Source: Deltaproteobacteria bacterium (lineage in GTDB: Bacteria > Myxococcota > Kuafuiibacteriia > Kuafuiibacteriales > Kuafuiibacteriaceae). From it: DNA of 64,000 nt. The stretch spans positions 1-64,000 of the forward strand of contig WYAZ01000001.1 of the NCBI GenBank assembly GCA_011526105.1. The letters run 5' to 3'. Below are positions 19,101 to 26,930 of this stretch, in pieces. Within the stretch, counting starts at the first letter, position 1, and every line of letters starts with the position of its first letter. The position numbers were made by a program, and so were the translations under genes. Under the pieces are notes generated by a model. It ran no database searches, was not told where the DNA came from, and worked only from the letters and a program-made list of their open reading frames with translations.

Positions 19101-21764
19101 CCGCCCGAGCTGTACTACCGGCTCGAGCTCATCCACCGCACCTGGCCCGACGCCTTGCCCGGCCTGAATCCCACAAACCCATACTCGAAGGCCGACAAAG
19201 CGGCGCTGCAGGCGGCCATGAATCGCACCTCGATCGGCGCGCCGTTCGCCGAGGTGGGTCCCATCCTGCGGCAGGAGCATCCCGAGTTCTACGAACGCCA
19301 CGGCCTCACGAACGACATCTCGCTGCTCGAAGTCGCCAAGCGGGAGCTCGGCCTCGACAGCTGGCCGAAGTTCCATGACCGGCGCCTGGCCAAGCTGATC
19401 GGCGACATCGCCTCGAGGGCACCCGTCGGCTTCTCCGTGGCTGAGCTGCACCGCGTGATGGTCGATGAGTATGACGTACGAGTGGGACTGGGCCGCGTCC
19501 ACGATCGGCTAGCGGCGTGGAAGAAGGATCCCGACGCGCCGCCGGAGATCAGGAAACTCGTCGACAAGAACGGCAAGTATCCGTGGGAGCTTCGGACCAT
19601 CACCTTGACCCCCGCGCTCGCGGAGGCGGTCGGTGAGGTCATGCGCCAACATCCGAAGGAATCTCTCCGCGAGGTGATCCTCAGGCTCAAGCAGGACCCC
19701 GAGTTCGAAGCCAAGTATCCGGGCTTCAGCGAGCAACACGTCATCAACTTGCGGGCGACCTACGGGGAAGACGTCGTCCCGTTTGCGCGCAGCCTGAGGC
19801 CACACGGCACCACGCTGAAGGCGCAACTCGAGAAGACCAGGAAGCTGGTCGATCGGATCTCGAAGGAGGTCGAAAAGCTGGGCTCGACGGACGGCCTGAC
19901 CCCCGGCTTCCTCGCCGAGCGCCTCGGGGTCGGGGTGCACGAGGTCAACCGCGCGCTCCAAAAAGCCGGCGCCCGATTCCCGTGGAGCGGCTTCGGCTCC
20001 GGCGGAGACATCGACATCCTCCTCGCCGCGCACGTGGGTCACCACATCGAACAGGCTCCGCTTGGGACCACGCCCGAGCAGATCGTGCATCAACTCCTCG
20101 CGGACAAGGAGTTGCGGGAGAACTACCCCGATTTGAGCGGCGCGACGCTGCCACGGCTCCGCGAAGCGTATCCGCACATCGTCCCGGACACCGGACAGCG
20201 CGAGGAGATCCTCAGGGCTCGAATGTTGGTCAACGAGATCTTGACCAGCGAAAAGGGCACCCCCTTCGAGAAGATTCGGGATCAACTCGCGAAGAAGCAC
20301 CCCGGCGCGTTCCCGCCGGACCCTCCCGAGGCCTACCTCGCACGCTGGCAGGCCTCGCCGGTCCCGCTCCCCTTCTTGGACGCGCTGAAGATCGGCGCGC
20401 GTCTCGATATGAACGGGCGCGGAGGCGCTGGCTTGGTCGACAACTCGCTGCGCACCGAAGCCAGCCGGCTGGCGCGTGAGATCCCACAGATCCCGGACGA
20501 TCAACCGGTGCTCCGCGAGCTGGTCGCCGGCATCGGCAAGACGCGCTTTCAAGACGCCGAGTTCATGTGCGTGCAGCACATGCTCGGCGTCCAAGTGCCG
20601 TTCTATGAGATCTGCGAGGGCATCGGCATGAACCGAGGGCGCACGACGATCGTGGGTACGCCTTACACCTCCAACCGAACCGTGCGCGACGTCCTCCGTG
20701 ACAAGGGCTGGGACGCGCGGCGTGTGCCCCTCGATCTCGCGGTGTGGAAGGAAGAGGTCCGAAGCGCGATCTACGAGCGTCTGCACTCCGCGATGGAGTC
20801 CGGCCGCCGAGTGGTCGTCCTCGACGACGGCGGCATCGTCTCCAAGCTCCTGCACGAAGACCCATTCCTTCGAGACCACGCGGACAAGTTCACGATCGTC
20901 GAACAGACCCGCCGGGGCATCACGGTCGCCGACGAAAACCCGCTCCGGACCGCGATCGCCAACGTGGCCCAGAGCCTCACCAAGGTTCTCGTCGAGGGCC
21001 CGATCATCGGTGACATCCTTCAAGAGAAGCTCATGACCCGCCTCGAGCGGCTGGGCATCAAGTCGGTCAAGGGGATGCGCATCGGCGTGGTCGGTAAGGG
21101 CGCGATCGGCAATCCGCTGATCGAAGAACTGAAGCGCATGGGGGCCATCGTCACCGGTTGGGACACCGACCGCGACAAGCTCACGCCGGCCGAGAAGAAG
21201 CTGAGCGAAGCGGAGTTTTTTGGGGGCCAAGAGCTCATCCTCGGCGCCACCGGCATGGAGTCCATGGGTCCCGAACAACTCGCCTTGGTGAAGTCGGGCA
21301 CCATCATCGGCAGTTGCTCGTCGAAGCTGGTCGAGATCGACATGGGCGCCATGAGCCAAGACGCCATCCCCGGCGGAACCAAAGAGATCGACAGCGAGAG
21401 CTTCCCGCCTTCGGTCGAGTACACGCTGAAAGACGGCCGCAAGATCACGGTGCTCGCGCAGGGCTATCCGCTGAACTTCGATGGCTCCGTCAACACCACC
21501 GACCCCGACCTCATCCAGGTCACACGAGCGCTCTTGCTCCTCGGCCTCCTTCAAGCTTCGCGCTCGAAGGTGCCGGAGGTCCACCGGCTCGACATCGAAG
21601 GTCAGCTGAAGATCCTCGAGTTCTTCGCGAAGCAACCCAAGGTTCAGGCCGACAAGTTGCTCGCCGGCGAGGTGAAGAAGGCGATCGGGCTCATCGAAGC
21701 CGAGCTGGGCGGCGGCAAGAAGACCGACCCTCGTGGCCCCAAGCGTTCGCCGGCTGGGGCGTGA
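16092..21764 (+). CDS. Giant protein: duplicated helical repeat array plus AdoHcy-hydrolase-like domain
   Basis: An 1,890-residue protein with no signal peptide. Residues about 169-680 and 688-1195 are two diverged copies of a ~520-residue block, with a partial third copy to about 1345. The blocks are basic, all-helical in appearance and marked by recurring aromatic-Pro-aromatic motifs (SFPW 225, RFPW 652, RFPF 744 and 808, KYPW 1162, RFPW 1295). The short units resemble three-helix HTH/SANT-like modules, so nucleic-acid binding is plausible. Residues about 1437-1885 resemble S-adenosylhomocysteine hydrolase: QHML (His1496), LDDGG (1577-1581), EQTRRG (Glu1604), SLTK (Lys1631), then a Rossmann motif VVGKGAIG (about 1665-1672). 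The family's GHPS histidine is replaced by Tyr1792 (GYPLN), so catalysis may be altered. I know no described protein with this architecture. It overlaps the SCP2-like gene and follows comM, aat and recA on the same strand. Confidence 0.85.
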   Translation: MSSKSLDLQNRLPKAALEKALSEIGDAKVSDLKHRISEVASKQPFVAKIRDEVEKSGVKPAKVSLSKLREIAAKELLAVQAASKNGDKVDLESVKKNFGSFAQRLLSHLHTTEFGRSNTRPKAVSRTDYIERPGPAAKVGAGLKALTTYFPESAGKLPGELGKRLPHGFSVAHARWFHREYWSAQPYTDIQDILAKANKDPLFKNHGKVEIWQAQNLFKEYPESFPWRWPTRNAIFGSHAFVKAMLEAPKGTSRGQVVESLRKENKAFPDATAFNNYMSGPWRKEPQLYPFLAGLPKDSSGRVTLEAQGELNPWQPDGGGRLALTQALADDLKRLASSPEVRWDWTPEDFVGFVREKTGADGFLWATFLNCRKKFGGEFPTWPQVQAGAQERMAHQILGVQDEAAALGKAIGRPDVVAALNAKLPPNDRPWTENQIETVQRNFPKVVRSFIGQRKETSEAEALELLAAIEKEKAKDPSKSQYAIAQELGHTEMRAKHLLRVAAGLKPEAFTERQGDYNRFDAKDDAMLAAAMEKLPIGSEPTELYRLMEKDYSRYIERHKLNEPKWIAKAVRNRLQLGEDWVTYQQTRLAKLLTRASLDVPEGSSFKVLVAKARELQPIKHSDQVVQNSAYRWRREREKYPEIAKLLDAHDRFPWETFKASPHVEVLKRFSARFAESQPWDGIEAYGLSPAQTKVLHELYWTAPPHFELTDLLAAAKEHPAFETGADLLVPFRVNKIWNENRDRFPFDMRNRGFAIHSMLFAEALASSPETAAQAEVQSRLAERWPSFPSVNSFNKATKGTWLENPERFPFLDDLLSRTKAGWTLRGQQEVAGFKMKGKRLQLTEELAAATGELLRSDKIRYDWSAAQVAAFVGESLGLPFTDTTYSQMRRKPELRKHLPSYEEIRQNARLNFVTLLEKIHVERNINSANEVLDVLHKEFGYPRYDDNRLSTLRQEFGPELVPIFRDAKKEETLKQCEALFLEIKKAKGKKGIYELGRALGYSPPELYYRLELIHRTWPDALPGLNPTNPYSKADKAALQAAMNRTSIGAPFAEVGPILRQEHPEFYERHGLTNDISLLEVAKRELGLDSWPKFHDRRLAKLIGDIASRAPVGFSVAELHRVMVDEYDVRVGLGRVHDRLAAWKKDPDAPPEIRKLVDKNGKYPWELRTITLTPALAEAVGEVMRQHPKESLREVILRLKQDPEFEAKYPGFSEQHVINLRATYGEDVVPFARSLRPHGTTLKAQLEKTRKLVDRISKEVEKLGSTDGLTPGFLAERLGVGVHEVNRALQKAGARFPWSGFGSGGDIDILLAAHVGHHIEQAPLGTTPEQIVHQLLADKELRENYPDLSGATLPRLREAYPHIVPDTGQREEILRARMLVNEILTSEKGTPFEKIRDQLAKKHPGAFPPDPPEAYLARWQASPVPLPFLDALKIGARLDMNGRGGAGLVDNSLRTEASRLAREIPQIPDDQPVLRELVAGIGKTRFQDAEFMCVQHMLGVQVPFYEICEGIGMNRGRTTIVGTPYTSNRTVRDVLRDKGWDARRVPLDLAVWKEEVRSAIYERLHSAMESGRRVVVLDDGGIVSKLLHEDPFLRDHADKFTIVEQTRRGITVADENPLRTAIANVAQSLTKVLVEGPIIGDILQEKLMTRLERLGIKSVKGMRIGVVGKGAIGNPLIEELKRMGAIVTGWDTDRDKLTPAEKKLSEAEFFGGQELILGATGMESMGPEQLALVKSGTIIGSCSSKLVEIDMGAMSQDAIPGGTKEIDSESFPPSVEYTLKDGRKITVLAQGYPLNFDGSVNTTDPDLIQVTRALLLLGLLQASRSKVPEVHRLDIEGQLKILEFFAKQPKVQADKLLAGEVKKAIGLIEAELGGGKKTDPRGPKRSPAGA
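16596..19680 (+). repeat. Two ~1.55-kb coding repeats within the giant gene
   Basis: The encoded blocks at about 16596-18130 and 18150-19680 align from end to end at protein level. Paired landmarks are YTDIQDILAKA with FELTDLLAAAK, RLALTQALADD with RLQLTEELAAA, YNRFDAKDDAMLAAAM with NPYSKADKAALQAAM, and RFPWE with KYPWE. Spacing of the matching landmarks is about 1,510-1,560 bases. The DNA itself has diverged, so this is an old internal duplication, not a recent tandem repeat. Confidence 0.75.
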
Positions 21765-21783
21765 CGATACGCGCCCGCGCGCG

Positions 21784-22605
21784 TCAGCGAAGCAGCGCAG
21801 TCCCCCGAGCCCCCGGGGTCTCGAGCTCTTCGAGCAGGGCCCCGGGATCGAGCCGACCCAAGATGTGTACTCGCCCCACCCCGCGCCCGATGGCCTCGAA
21901 GCTCTCCTCGAGCTTCGGGATCATGCCGCCGGCCACGACGCCAGCCTCGATCGCCCGGTTCGCCTCTTCCTTGGTCATGGTGGGGATGCGGGTGTTCGGA
22001 TCGGAGACGTCTTTGAGCACCCCCGGGGTGCCGGTCACGAGCAGGAGCGCGTCCGCCTTCCACGCCACCGCGAGGTCGTTGGCCACCACGTCCGCGTTGA
22101 TGTTGAACGCGCGCCCGTCGTCGTCGCTGCCGAGACACGCCAACACCGGGGTGTAGCCGCCTTCGATCAGAAGCCCGAGCAGGCTCTCGTTCACGCCGGT
22201 CACATCGCCCACGTGCCCGAAGTCGACCGGTGCATCACCCGCGCCTTTCACCACCGTGGGCGGTCGCTTCTTCGCCGCGATGACCTGCCCGCTCACGCCG
22301 TGCAGACCCACCGAGTTCACGCCGGCCGACCGCAAGATCGAGCAGAAGTCGACGTTGAGCTGACCGGCCACGACCATCTTGATCGCATCGAGCGCCGCTT
22401 CGTCGGTGATGCGACGACCGGCGACGATGTTCGGGGTCTGACCGAGCTTCTTCTGAAGCTCTGTGGTCTGAGGGCCGCCGCCGTGCACGAGCACCACTCG
22501 GTGACCCCCGAGCACGAGCGCGTGCACGTCTTGGGCGAGAGCCTCGGCCTCTGCGCGCTTGGCGGCCGAGATCAGCTCGCCGCCCACTTTGACCACGATG
22601 CGCAT
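21784..22605 (-). CDS. argB: Acetylglutamate kinase
   Basis: A 273-residue amino-acid-kinase-family enzyme that phosphorylates N-acetylglutamate in arginine biosynthesis. Hallmarks are KVGGELI at the N-terminus, VLVHGGGPQTTELQKKLG, GRRITDEAALD, FNINADVVANDLAVAWKADALLLVTGTPGVL and GGMIPKLE. ATG 22605 is chosen because it begins the first beta strand and overlaps the argC stop by one base (TGATG), which is typical of translational coupling. The gene converges on the giant repeat protein gene, with 19 bases between the stops. No other arg genes are in the window. Confidence 0.95.
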   Translation of the reverse strand: MRIVVKVGGELISAAKRAEAEALAQDVHALVLGGHRVVLVHGGGPQTTELQKKLGQTPNIVAGRRITDEAALDAIKMVVAGQLNVDFCSILRSAGVNSVGLHGVSGQVIAAKKRPPTVVKGAGDAPVDFGHVGDVTGVNESLLGLLIEGGYTPVLACLGSDDDGRAFNINADVVANDLAVAWKADALLLVTGTPGVLKDVSDPNTRIPTMTKEEANRAIEAGVVAGGMIPKLEESFEAIGRGVGRVHILGRLDPGALLEELETPGARGTALLR

Positions 22606-23657
22606 CAGGGCCAGCTCCCGGCGTCCGCGAGGGAGGCTTTCTCGTCCAGGCCGAGCATGATGTTCATGTTCTGCACCCCTTGGCCGGCGCCACCCTTGAT
22701 GAGGTTGTCGAGGCACGAGAGGCAATTGACGGTGCGCTTTCCTGCGCGCACCTCACCGACCACCACCGAGACCTCCGCGTAGTTCGAGCCGGCCACCGCC
22801 GCGACCTCGGGCTGACGTTTGGTGGGCACACGCACGAAGACCTCCTTCTCGTAGACCTCTCGATAGGCAGCCTCGATGTCCGCCACCGGGATGTCGGCCC
22901 TCACGTGCGCGAAGCTGCTCGCGTACAGACCGCGAGAGAGCGGCACCGAGACCGGAGTGAAGTCGAGCGCGAAGTTTTTGGCCCCGGCCGAGCTCATGGT
23001 CTCGAGGATCTCCGGCAGGTGCTGGTGCGTGAGGTTCTTGTACGTCTTCATGTTCACCGCGCGCACCGGATGATGAGTGCCCGCGCTGGCCGCTACCCCG
23101 CTTCCGCTCGAGCCGGTCATCGCCACCGACTCCACCGCGCCTTCGAGCCAGCCCCGCTTCGCGAGCGGCAAGAGCCCGAGTTCGATGGTGGTCGCGAAGC
23201 AGCCGGGCGAGGCCACATAACGCGCGGTCTTGATCCGCTCGCGGTTGAGCTCGGGCAGTCCATACACAAACTCCGGCAGGAGCTCCGGCGCCGGATGTTT
23301 GGTTGCGTAGTACTTCTCGTAGGCCGCGAGGTTCTTGAGCCGGAAGTCGCCCGACAGATCCACGATGCGCGCGCCGGTGGGGAGGATCTCCTTCACCTTG
23401 TGCGCGGAGACCTTGTGCGGCAAGCCGAGGAAGACGAGGTCCATGTCCTTCGCCGCGTCTTTGGCTTCGAGGTTCTGAAAGCGAAGGTCAGACAGGCCCT
23501 CGAGGTTGGGATGGGCCGCCGAGAGCGGCTCGTCCACGTAGTCGATGCTCGCCACCCGCACGAGCTCGACCTCGGGGTGCAAAAGCAATCGCCGGATGAT
23601 CTCTCCGCCGCCGTAGCCGCTGCCGCCAATGACCGCTGCCTTCCATTTCTTCGCCAT
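22605..23657 (-). CDS. argC: N-acetyl-gamma-glutamyl-phosphate reductase
   Basis: A 350-residue NADPH-dependent enzyme acting directly after ArgB: it reduces N-acetylglutamyl phosphate to the semialdehyde. The N-terminal Rossmann motif is GGSGYGGGEIIRRLLLHPE; the active-site cysteine lies in YVASPGCFATTIELG; GSSGSGVAASAGTHHP and TPVSVPLSRGLYA are further signatures, and the tail ends NLIKGGAGQGVQNMN (shown in family form). ATG 23657 gives the standard N-terminus. It is the first gene of the argCB operon, divergent from the TetR pair with 101 bases between the starts. Confidence 0.95.
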   Translation of the reverse strand: MAKKWKAAVIGGSGYGGGEIIRRLLLHPEVELVRVASIDYVDEPLSAAHPNLEGLSDLRFQNLEAKDAAKDMDLVFLGLPHKVSAHKVKEILPTGARIVDLSGDFRLKNLAAYEKYYATKHPAPELLPEFVYGLPELNRERIKTARYVASPGCFATTIELGLLPLAKRGWLEGAVESVAMTGSSGSGVAASAGTHHPVRAVNMKTYKNLTHQHLPEILETMSSAGAKNFALDFTPVSVPLSRGLYASSFAHVRADIPVADIEAAYREVYEKEVFVRVPTKRQPEVAAVAGSNYAEVSVVVGEVRAGKRTVNCLSCLDNLIKGGAGQGVQNMNIMLGLDEKASLADAGSWP

Positions 23658-23721
23658 GTCTGGGCAGATAGCCCGAGCGGCCGCAGGGGCCAAGCCAAGC
23701 TGAAATGGGGCGCCCGGGGGC

Positions 23722-23751
23722 TTGCACGCTGTCCTGACCGGTAGGTACAGT
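23722..23751 (+). promoter_or_regulatory. Sigma-70-like promoter for the TetR pair
   Basis: TTGCAC (23722-23727) and TACAGT (23746-23751) are separated by 18 bases. The -10 hexamer ends 7 bases before ATG 23759, so transcription would begin at or next to the start codon and the message would be leaderless. The element lies in the short divergent region shared with argC. Confidence 0.45.
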
Positions 23752-23758
23752 GCTCGGA

Positions 23759-24361
23759 ATGCAGCGCCAGAAGAAGGAGCAAGGCCAGCAGACCCGGCAG
23801 GCGATCATCGAGGTCACGACGCGGCTCTTCGCGACCCGCGGCTACGCGGGCACCTCGCTGGATCTGATCGCCAAGGAAGCGAGCACCAGCAAGAGCTCAA
23901 TCTTCTGGCACTTCGAGAACAAGGAAGATCTGCTCTTCACCGTCGTGGACAAGGCGATGAGCGAGTGGGAGGTCGAAGCCGGATCGAGGCTGCTCGCGGA
24001 GCCGAGCCCGGTCGCGCAGCTCGGCAAGCTCGTCGACTTGTACCGAGACCTCGCGGAGCAGCGCCCGGACACACTCAGGCTCTTGCTCGGGCTGCTCCTC
24101 GAGACCGCGGACGGCAACGACAAGGTGAAGGCGCGCTTTCAGAAGATGTACCGAGGCTACCGCAAGTCGATTCAGATCATCCTCGAGGAGGGCCTCGAGA
24201 AGGGCCAGTTCCGCCGCGACGTCCCGTCGGCGCACATGTCTGCGATGGTGCTCGCGCTCTTCGACGGTCTCTTCATCCAGTGGCTGCTCGAACCCAGCGA
24301 GGTCTCGGCCCCGGTGTTCGACTCCATGAAGAAGTCCGTCCTCCGCCTGGTGGCCGCGTGA
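23759..24361 (+). CDS. TetR-family regulator (first of a pair)
   Basis: A 200-residue transcription regulator. The N-terminal 50 residues are a TetR helix-turn-helix: ATRLFATRGYAGTSLDLIAKEAS, then SKSSIFWHFENKEDLL. The C-terminal ligand domain is all-helical. ATG 23759 is preferred over GTG 23750 because it leaves a compact charged N-terminus and sits at the predicted transcription start. Its stop overlaps the next regulator's start by one base (TGATG), so the two are probably translated together. Neighbouring acyl-CoA dehydrogenase suggests control of fatty-acid or acyl-CoA catabolism, by analogy with FadR/PsrA-type TetR proteins; the ligand is not visible from sequence. Confidence 0.88.
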   Translation: MQRQKKEQGQQTRQAIIEVTTRLFATRGYAGTSLDLIAKEASTSKSSIFWHFENKEDLLFTVVDKAMSEWEVEAGSRLLAEPSPVAQLGKLVDLYRDLAEQRPDTLRLLLGLLLETADGNDKVKARFQKMYRGYRKSIQIILEEGLEKGQFRRDVPSAHMSAMVLALFDGLFIQWLLEPSEVSAPVFDSMKKSVLRLVAA

Positions 24362-24993
24362 TGGAGCGCGAGACCGTCAACCCGGCCTCGCGAAAGGCGC
24401 GCCAGGCCGACAAACGTCAACGCATCGTGGAAGCAGCGGTGAACGTCTTCGCCGACAAGGGCTTCTTTGGGGCCCGCATCGCCGACGTCGCGGAGGTCGC
24501 GGGCGTCGCGGATGGCACCATCTATCTCTACTTCAAGTCCAAGGACGACCTCATGATCTCGGTCTTCCGCGAGAAGATGACCGAGATCCTCCAGCGATTC
24601 TCCATCCTGCGCGAGATCCACGACCCTCAGGAGAAGCTGAAGCGTTACGTGCTCGAGCACCTCGCCCTGGTCGAGGAGCAACCCAAGCTCATGCAGGTGC
24701 TCACCGTCGAGCTCCGCCAGAGCGCGCGCTTCATGAAGATGACGCCGCCGGCCGCCTTCGGGCGCTACCTCGCCTTGCTCGCGGGCATCATCGATCTCGG
24801 CCAGAAGCGCGGGGTGTTTCGCCGAGGTCTGGACGCGCCCCTCATCGCCCGCGCCCTGTTCGGCGCCATCGACGAGATCTCGCTGTCCTGGGTGCTCTCG
24901 AGCGACCAAGTCGCGGGCCGCAAAGATCGCCAGGAGGTCGCCCGGCAGCTCTCCGAGTTCCTGCTCGAAGGCCTCAAGTCTCACGAGCCCTGA
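24361..24993 (+). CDS. TetR-family regulator (second of a pair)
   Basis: A 210-residue TetR regulator with HTH IVEAAVNVFADKGFFGARI, then VADGTIYLYFKSKDDL. The C-terminal half (FSILREIHDPQEKLKRYVLEHL, VLTVELRQSARFM) resembles the FadR/YsiA group of TetR proteins that bind long-chain acyl-CoA. It starts at ATG 24361, sharing one base with the upstream stop, and is followed after 40 bases by the acyl-CoA dehydrogenase gene. Two coupled TetR genes could form heterodimers or divide control between two regulons; this is inference. Confidence 0.9.
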   Translation: MERETVNPASRKARQADKRQRIVEAAVNVFADKGFFGARIADVAEVAGVADGTIYLYFKSKDDLMISVFREKMTEILQRFSILREIHDPQEKLKRYVLEHLALVEEQPKLMQVLTVELRQSARFMKMTPPAAFGRYLALLAGIIDLGQKRGVFRRGLDAPLIARALFGAIDEISLSWVLSSDQVAGRKDRQEVARQLSEFLLEGLKSHEP

Positions 24994-24997
24994 CCGT

Positions 24998-25026
24998 TTG
25001 CCGCGCCCCCGGGATTAAGCTAGATC
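24998..25026 (+). promoter_or_regulatory. Sigma-70-like promoter for the acyl-CoA dehydrogenase
   Basis: TTGCCG (24998-25003) and TAGATC (25021-25026) are spaced 17 bases apart. The -10 ends 7 bases before ATG 25034, implying a leaderless mRNA. The element begins just after the TetR stop codon. Confidence 0.4.
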
Positions 25027-25033
25027 CGGCCCG

Positions 25034-26203
25034 ATGATCGAACTCGAGCTCTCCGAAGAACAGCGTCAACTGCAGCGAACCGCCCGCAAGTTCGCGGACG
25101 AGGTCATGTCGCCCGTCGCGCAGGAGCACGACGAGCAACACAAGTTCCCGCGCGAGATCATCGAGAAGGGCTGGGAGCTCGGCCTCCTGAACATGACGAT
25201 CCCCGAGCGCTTCGGCGGCATCGAACTGTCCTGCGTGAGTCAGGTCATCGTGGCCGAGGAGTGCTCGGCCGGCTGCGTGGGTATGGCGACCTCCATGATC
25301 GCAAATGACCTCGCGCTGCTACCCATCCTGATTGGCGCCACCGAGGAGCAGAAGAAGAAGTTCGTGCAGCCCTTCACCGAGAAGATGCGCTACACCTCCT
25401 TCGGCCTCACCGAGCCCAACGCCGGCTCGGACGTCGCGGGGATGACCACCACCATCCGGTCGGACGGCGACGACTACGTCATCAACGGCGCCAAGATGTG
25501 GATCACCAACGGCTCGCACGCTGAGCAGTTCAGCCTCTTCGGCAAGACCGACCCCGCCGCCGGCCACAAGGGCATCACGTGTGTCGTCGTCCCCGGCGAC
25601 GCCAAGGGCATCACGCGCGGCAAGCCGGAGCGCAAGATGGGCCAGAACGCCTCGGACACCATCGGCCTGACCTTTGAAGACGTGCGGGTGCCCAAGGCGA
25701 ATCGCATCGGCGCCGAGGGCGAAGGCTTCAAGATCGCCATGCAGACCCTGGACGCTTCACGTCCGCTCACCGCTGCGTTTGCGCTGGGCGTGGCGCGCAA
25801 GGCCATGGAGCACGCCATCGCCTACAGCCAAGAGCGGAAGGCCTTCAAGCAACCCATCGCGAACTTCCAGGCCATCCAGTTCATGATCGCCGAGATGGCC
25901 ATGAAGCTGCAGGGCGCCCGACTGCTCACCTATCAAGCCGCCGCCCTGGTCGATAAGAAAGAAGAGCGCTCGTCCCTCATCAGCGCGTACGCCAAAGCCA
26001 TGGCGGCCGATGTCGCCATGGAGATCACCACCAACGCGGTCCAGGTGTTTGGCGGCTACGGCTACTCGAAGGAGTATCCGGTCGAGAAGCTCATGAGGGA
26101 TGCCAAGCTGATCCAGATCTACGAAGGCACCTCGCAGATCCAGCGCATGGTGATCGCACGTCAGATCTACGGCGGCGCGAACCCCTCCGGGGGGCTCGTC
26201 TAA
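25034..26203 (+). CDS. Acyl-CoA dehydrogenase
   Basis: A 389-residue FAD enzyme that introduces the alpha-beta double bond in acyl-CoA, passing electrons to ETF. All family landmarks are present: YTSFGLTEPNAGSD for FAD/substrate binding, WITNGSHA, ARKAMEHAIAYSQERKAF, VFGGYGYSKEYP, and the catalytic glutamate in QIYEGTSQIQ. Length is typical of short/medium-chain members. It lies directly downstream of two TetR regulators and probably belongs to their regulon. Chain-length specificity cannot be read from sequence. Confidence 0.95.
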   Translation: MIELELSEEQRQLQRTARKFADEVMSPVAQEHDEQHKFPREIIEKGWELGLLNMTIPERFGGIELSCVSQVIVAEECSAGCVGMATSMIANDLALLPILIGATEEQKKKFVQPFTEKMRYTSFGLTEPNAGSDVAGMTTTIRSDGDDYVINGAKMWITNGSHAEQFSLFGKTDPAAGHKGITCVVVPGDAKGITRGKPERKMGQNASDTIGLTFEDVRVPKANRIGAEGEGFKIAMQTLDASRPLTAAFALGVARKAMEHAIAYSQERKAFKQPIANFQAIQFMIAEMAMKLQGARLLTYQAAALVDKKEERSSLISAYAKAMAADVAMEITTNAVQVFGGYGYSKEYPVEKLMRDAKLIQIYEGTSQIQRMVIARQIYGGANPSGGLV

Positions 26204-26245
26204 CTCCGCGCCGGGAAGCATGCGCGCGACGAGCGAACGGCCGAA

Positions 26246-26674
26246 CTAGGCCTTCTTGCCGAGCTTGGTGAGCGCACGCTCGCGGGTCTTGCGGCCACGC
26301 TTCTTGGCGAGCTTCTGCTCCGCGGTCTGCTTCGCCGGACGTTCACCGAGCTTCTCTTTGCTGAGATCGAGCAAGCGACCCTTGGAGTAAGTCTGGAGCT
26401 TGGCCACGAACGGGGCGTCCGCGGTGTGGCCGGCCTTCTGACGCGCCGCCACGATGTGCTTCACGAGCTTCTCGCGATCACCGAACTTCTCGCGCACCGC
26501 CTGCTCGATGCGCCACAGGCGAAGGAGCTTCTGATTGCTGAGCCCCATGAGGGCGGACTTGGTCTCGGACTTGGAGCCGCCCTTGGGCACGTCCGCCGTG
26601 GCGAGAAGCTGCTCGACGAGTTTCTCGCGGCTTCCGAAGTTCTTCTTGACCTGGGCAAGGGGTGAAAGTCGCAT
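26246..26674 (-). CDS. Small basic protein with repeated FGxREKLV motif
   Basis: A 142-residue, strongly basic protein that I do not recognise. Two imperfect helical repeats carry FGSREKLVEQLL (about residue 13) and FGDREKLVKHIV (about residue 68); the second is followed by LLDLSKEKLG. The last 35 residues are Lys/Arg-rich (KLAKKRGRKTRERALTKLGKK) and could bind nucleic acid or ribosomal RNA. ATG 26674 is chosen because the upstream in-frame extension looks non-coding. It converges on the acyl-CoA dehydrogenase gene with 42 bases between the stops. The 256 bases upstream, before the lipoprotein gene at 26931, hold no gene that I can see. Confidence 0.72.
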   Translation of the reverse strand: MRLSPLAQVKKNFGSREKLVEQLLATADVPKGGSKSETKSALMGLSNQKLLRLWRIEQAVREKFGDREKLVKHIVAARQKAGHTADAPFVAKLQTYSKGRLLDLSKEKLGERPAKQTAEQKLAKKRGRKTRERALTKLGKKA

Positions 26675-26930
26675 ATGTACCTCTCTGCGCACCAAGTGCC
26701 CCGGCGCGTCATTGCCCCGGAGCCTCGGTATGGCAGCTCGGGTGGGACTACCCCAGCTCAACCACCTGGACAAGCAGATTCGGCCCCTTTGCCACGACGA
26801 CAGGCCCTACCCGGCCTGGAGGGAGGTAGGCGAAAGTCGGAAGTCGGCCGGAAGATCTCAGCGCTTCTCGGGGGTTCTGGCCTCGGCACGAGCTTCCCGA
26901 CTGTGACACAATCGGCGGAGCGAGTTCCCA

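Noticed and set aside
17883-21635. Two long antisense frames (539 and 708 residues) within the giant gene
   Set aside because: No start context and shadow composition; the plus-strand protein has internal homology and SahH-like motifs that explain the coding signal.
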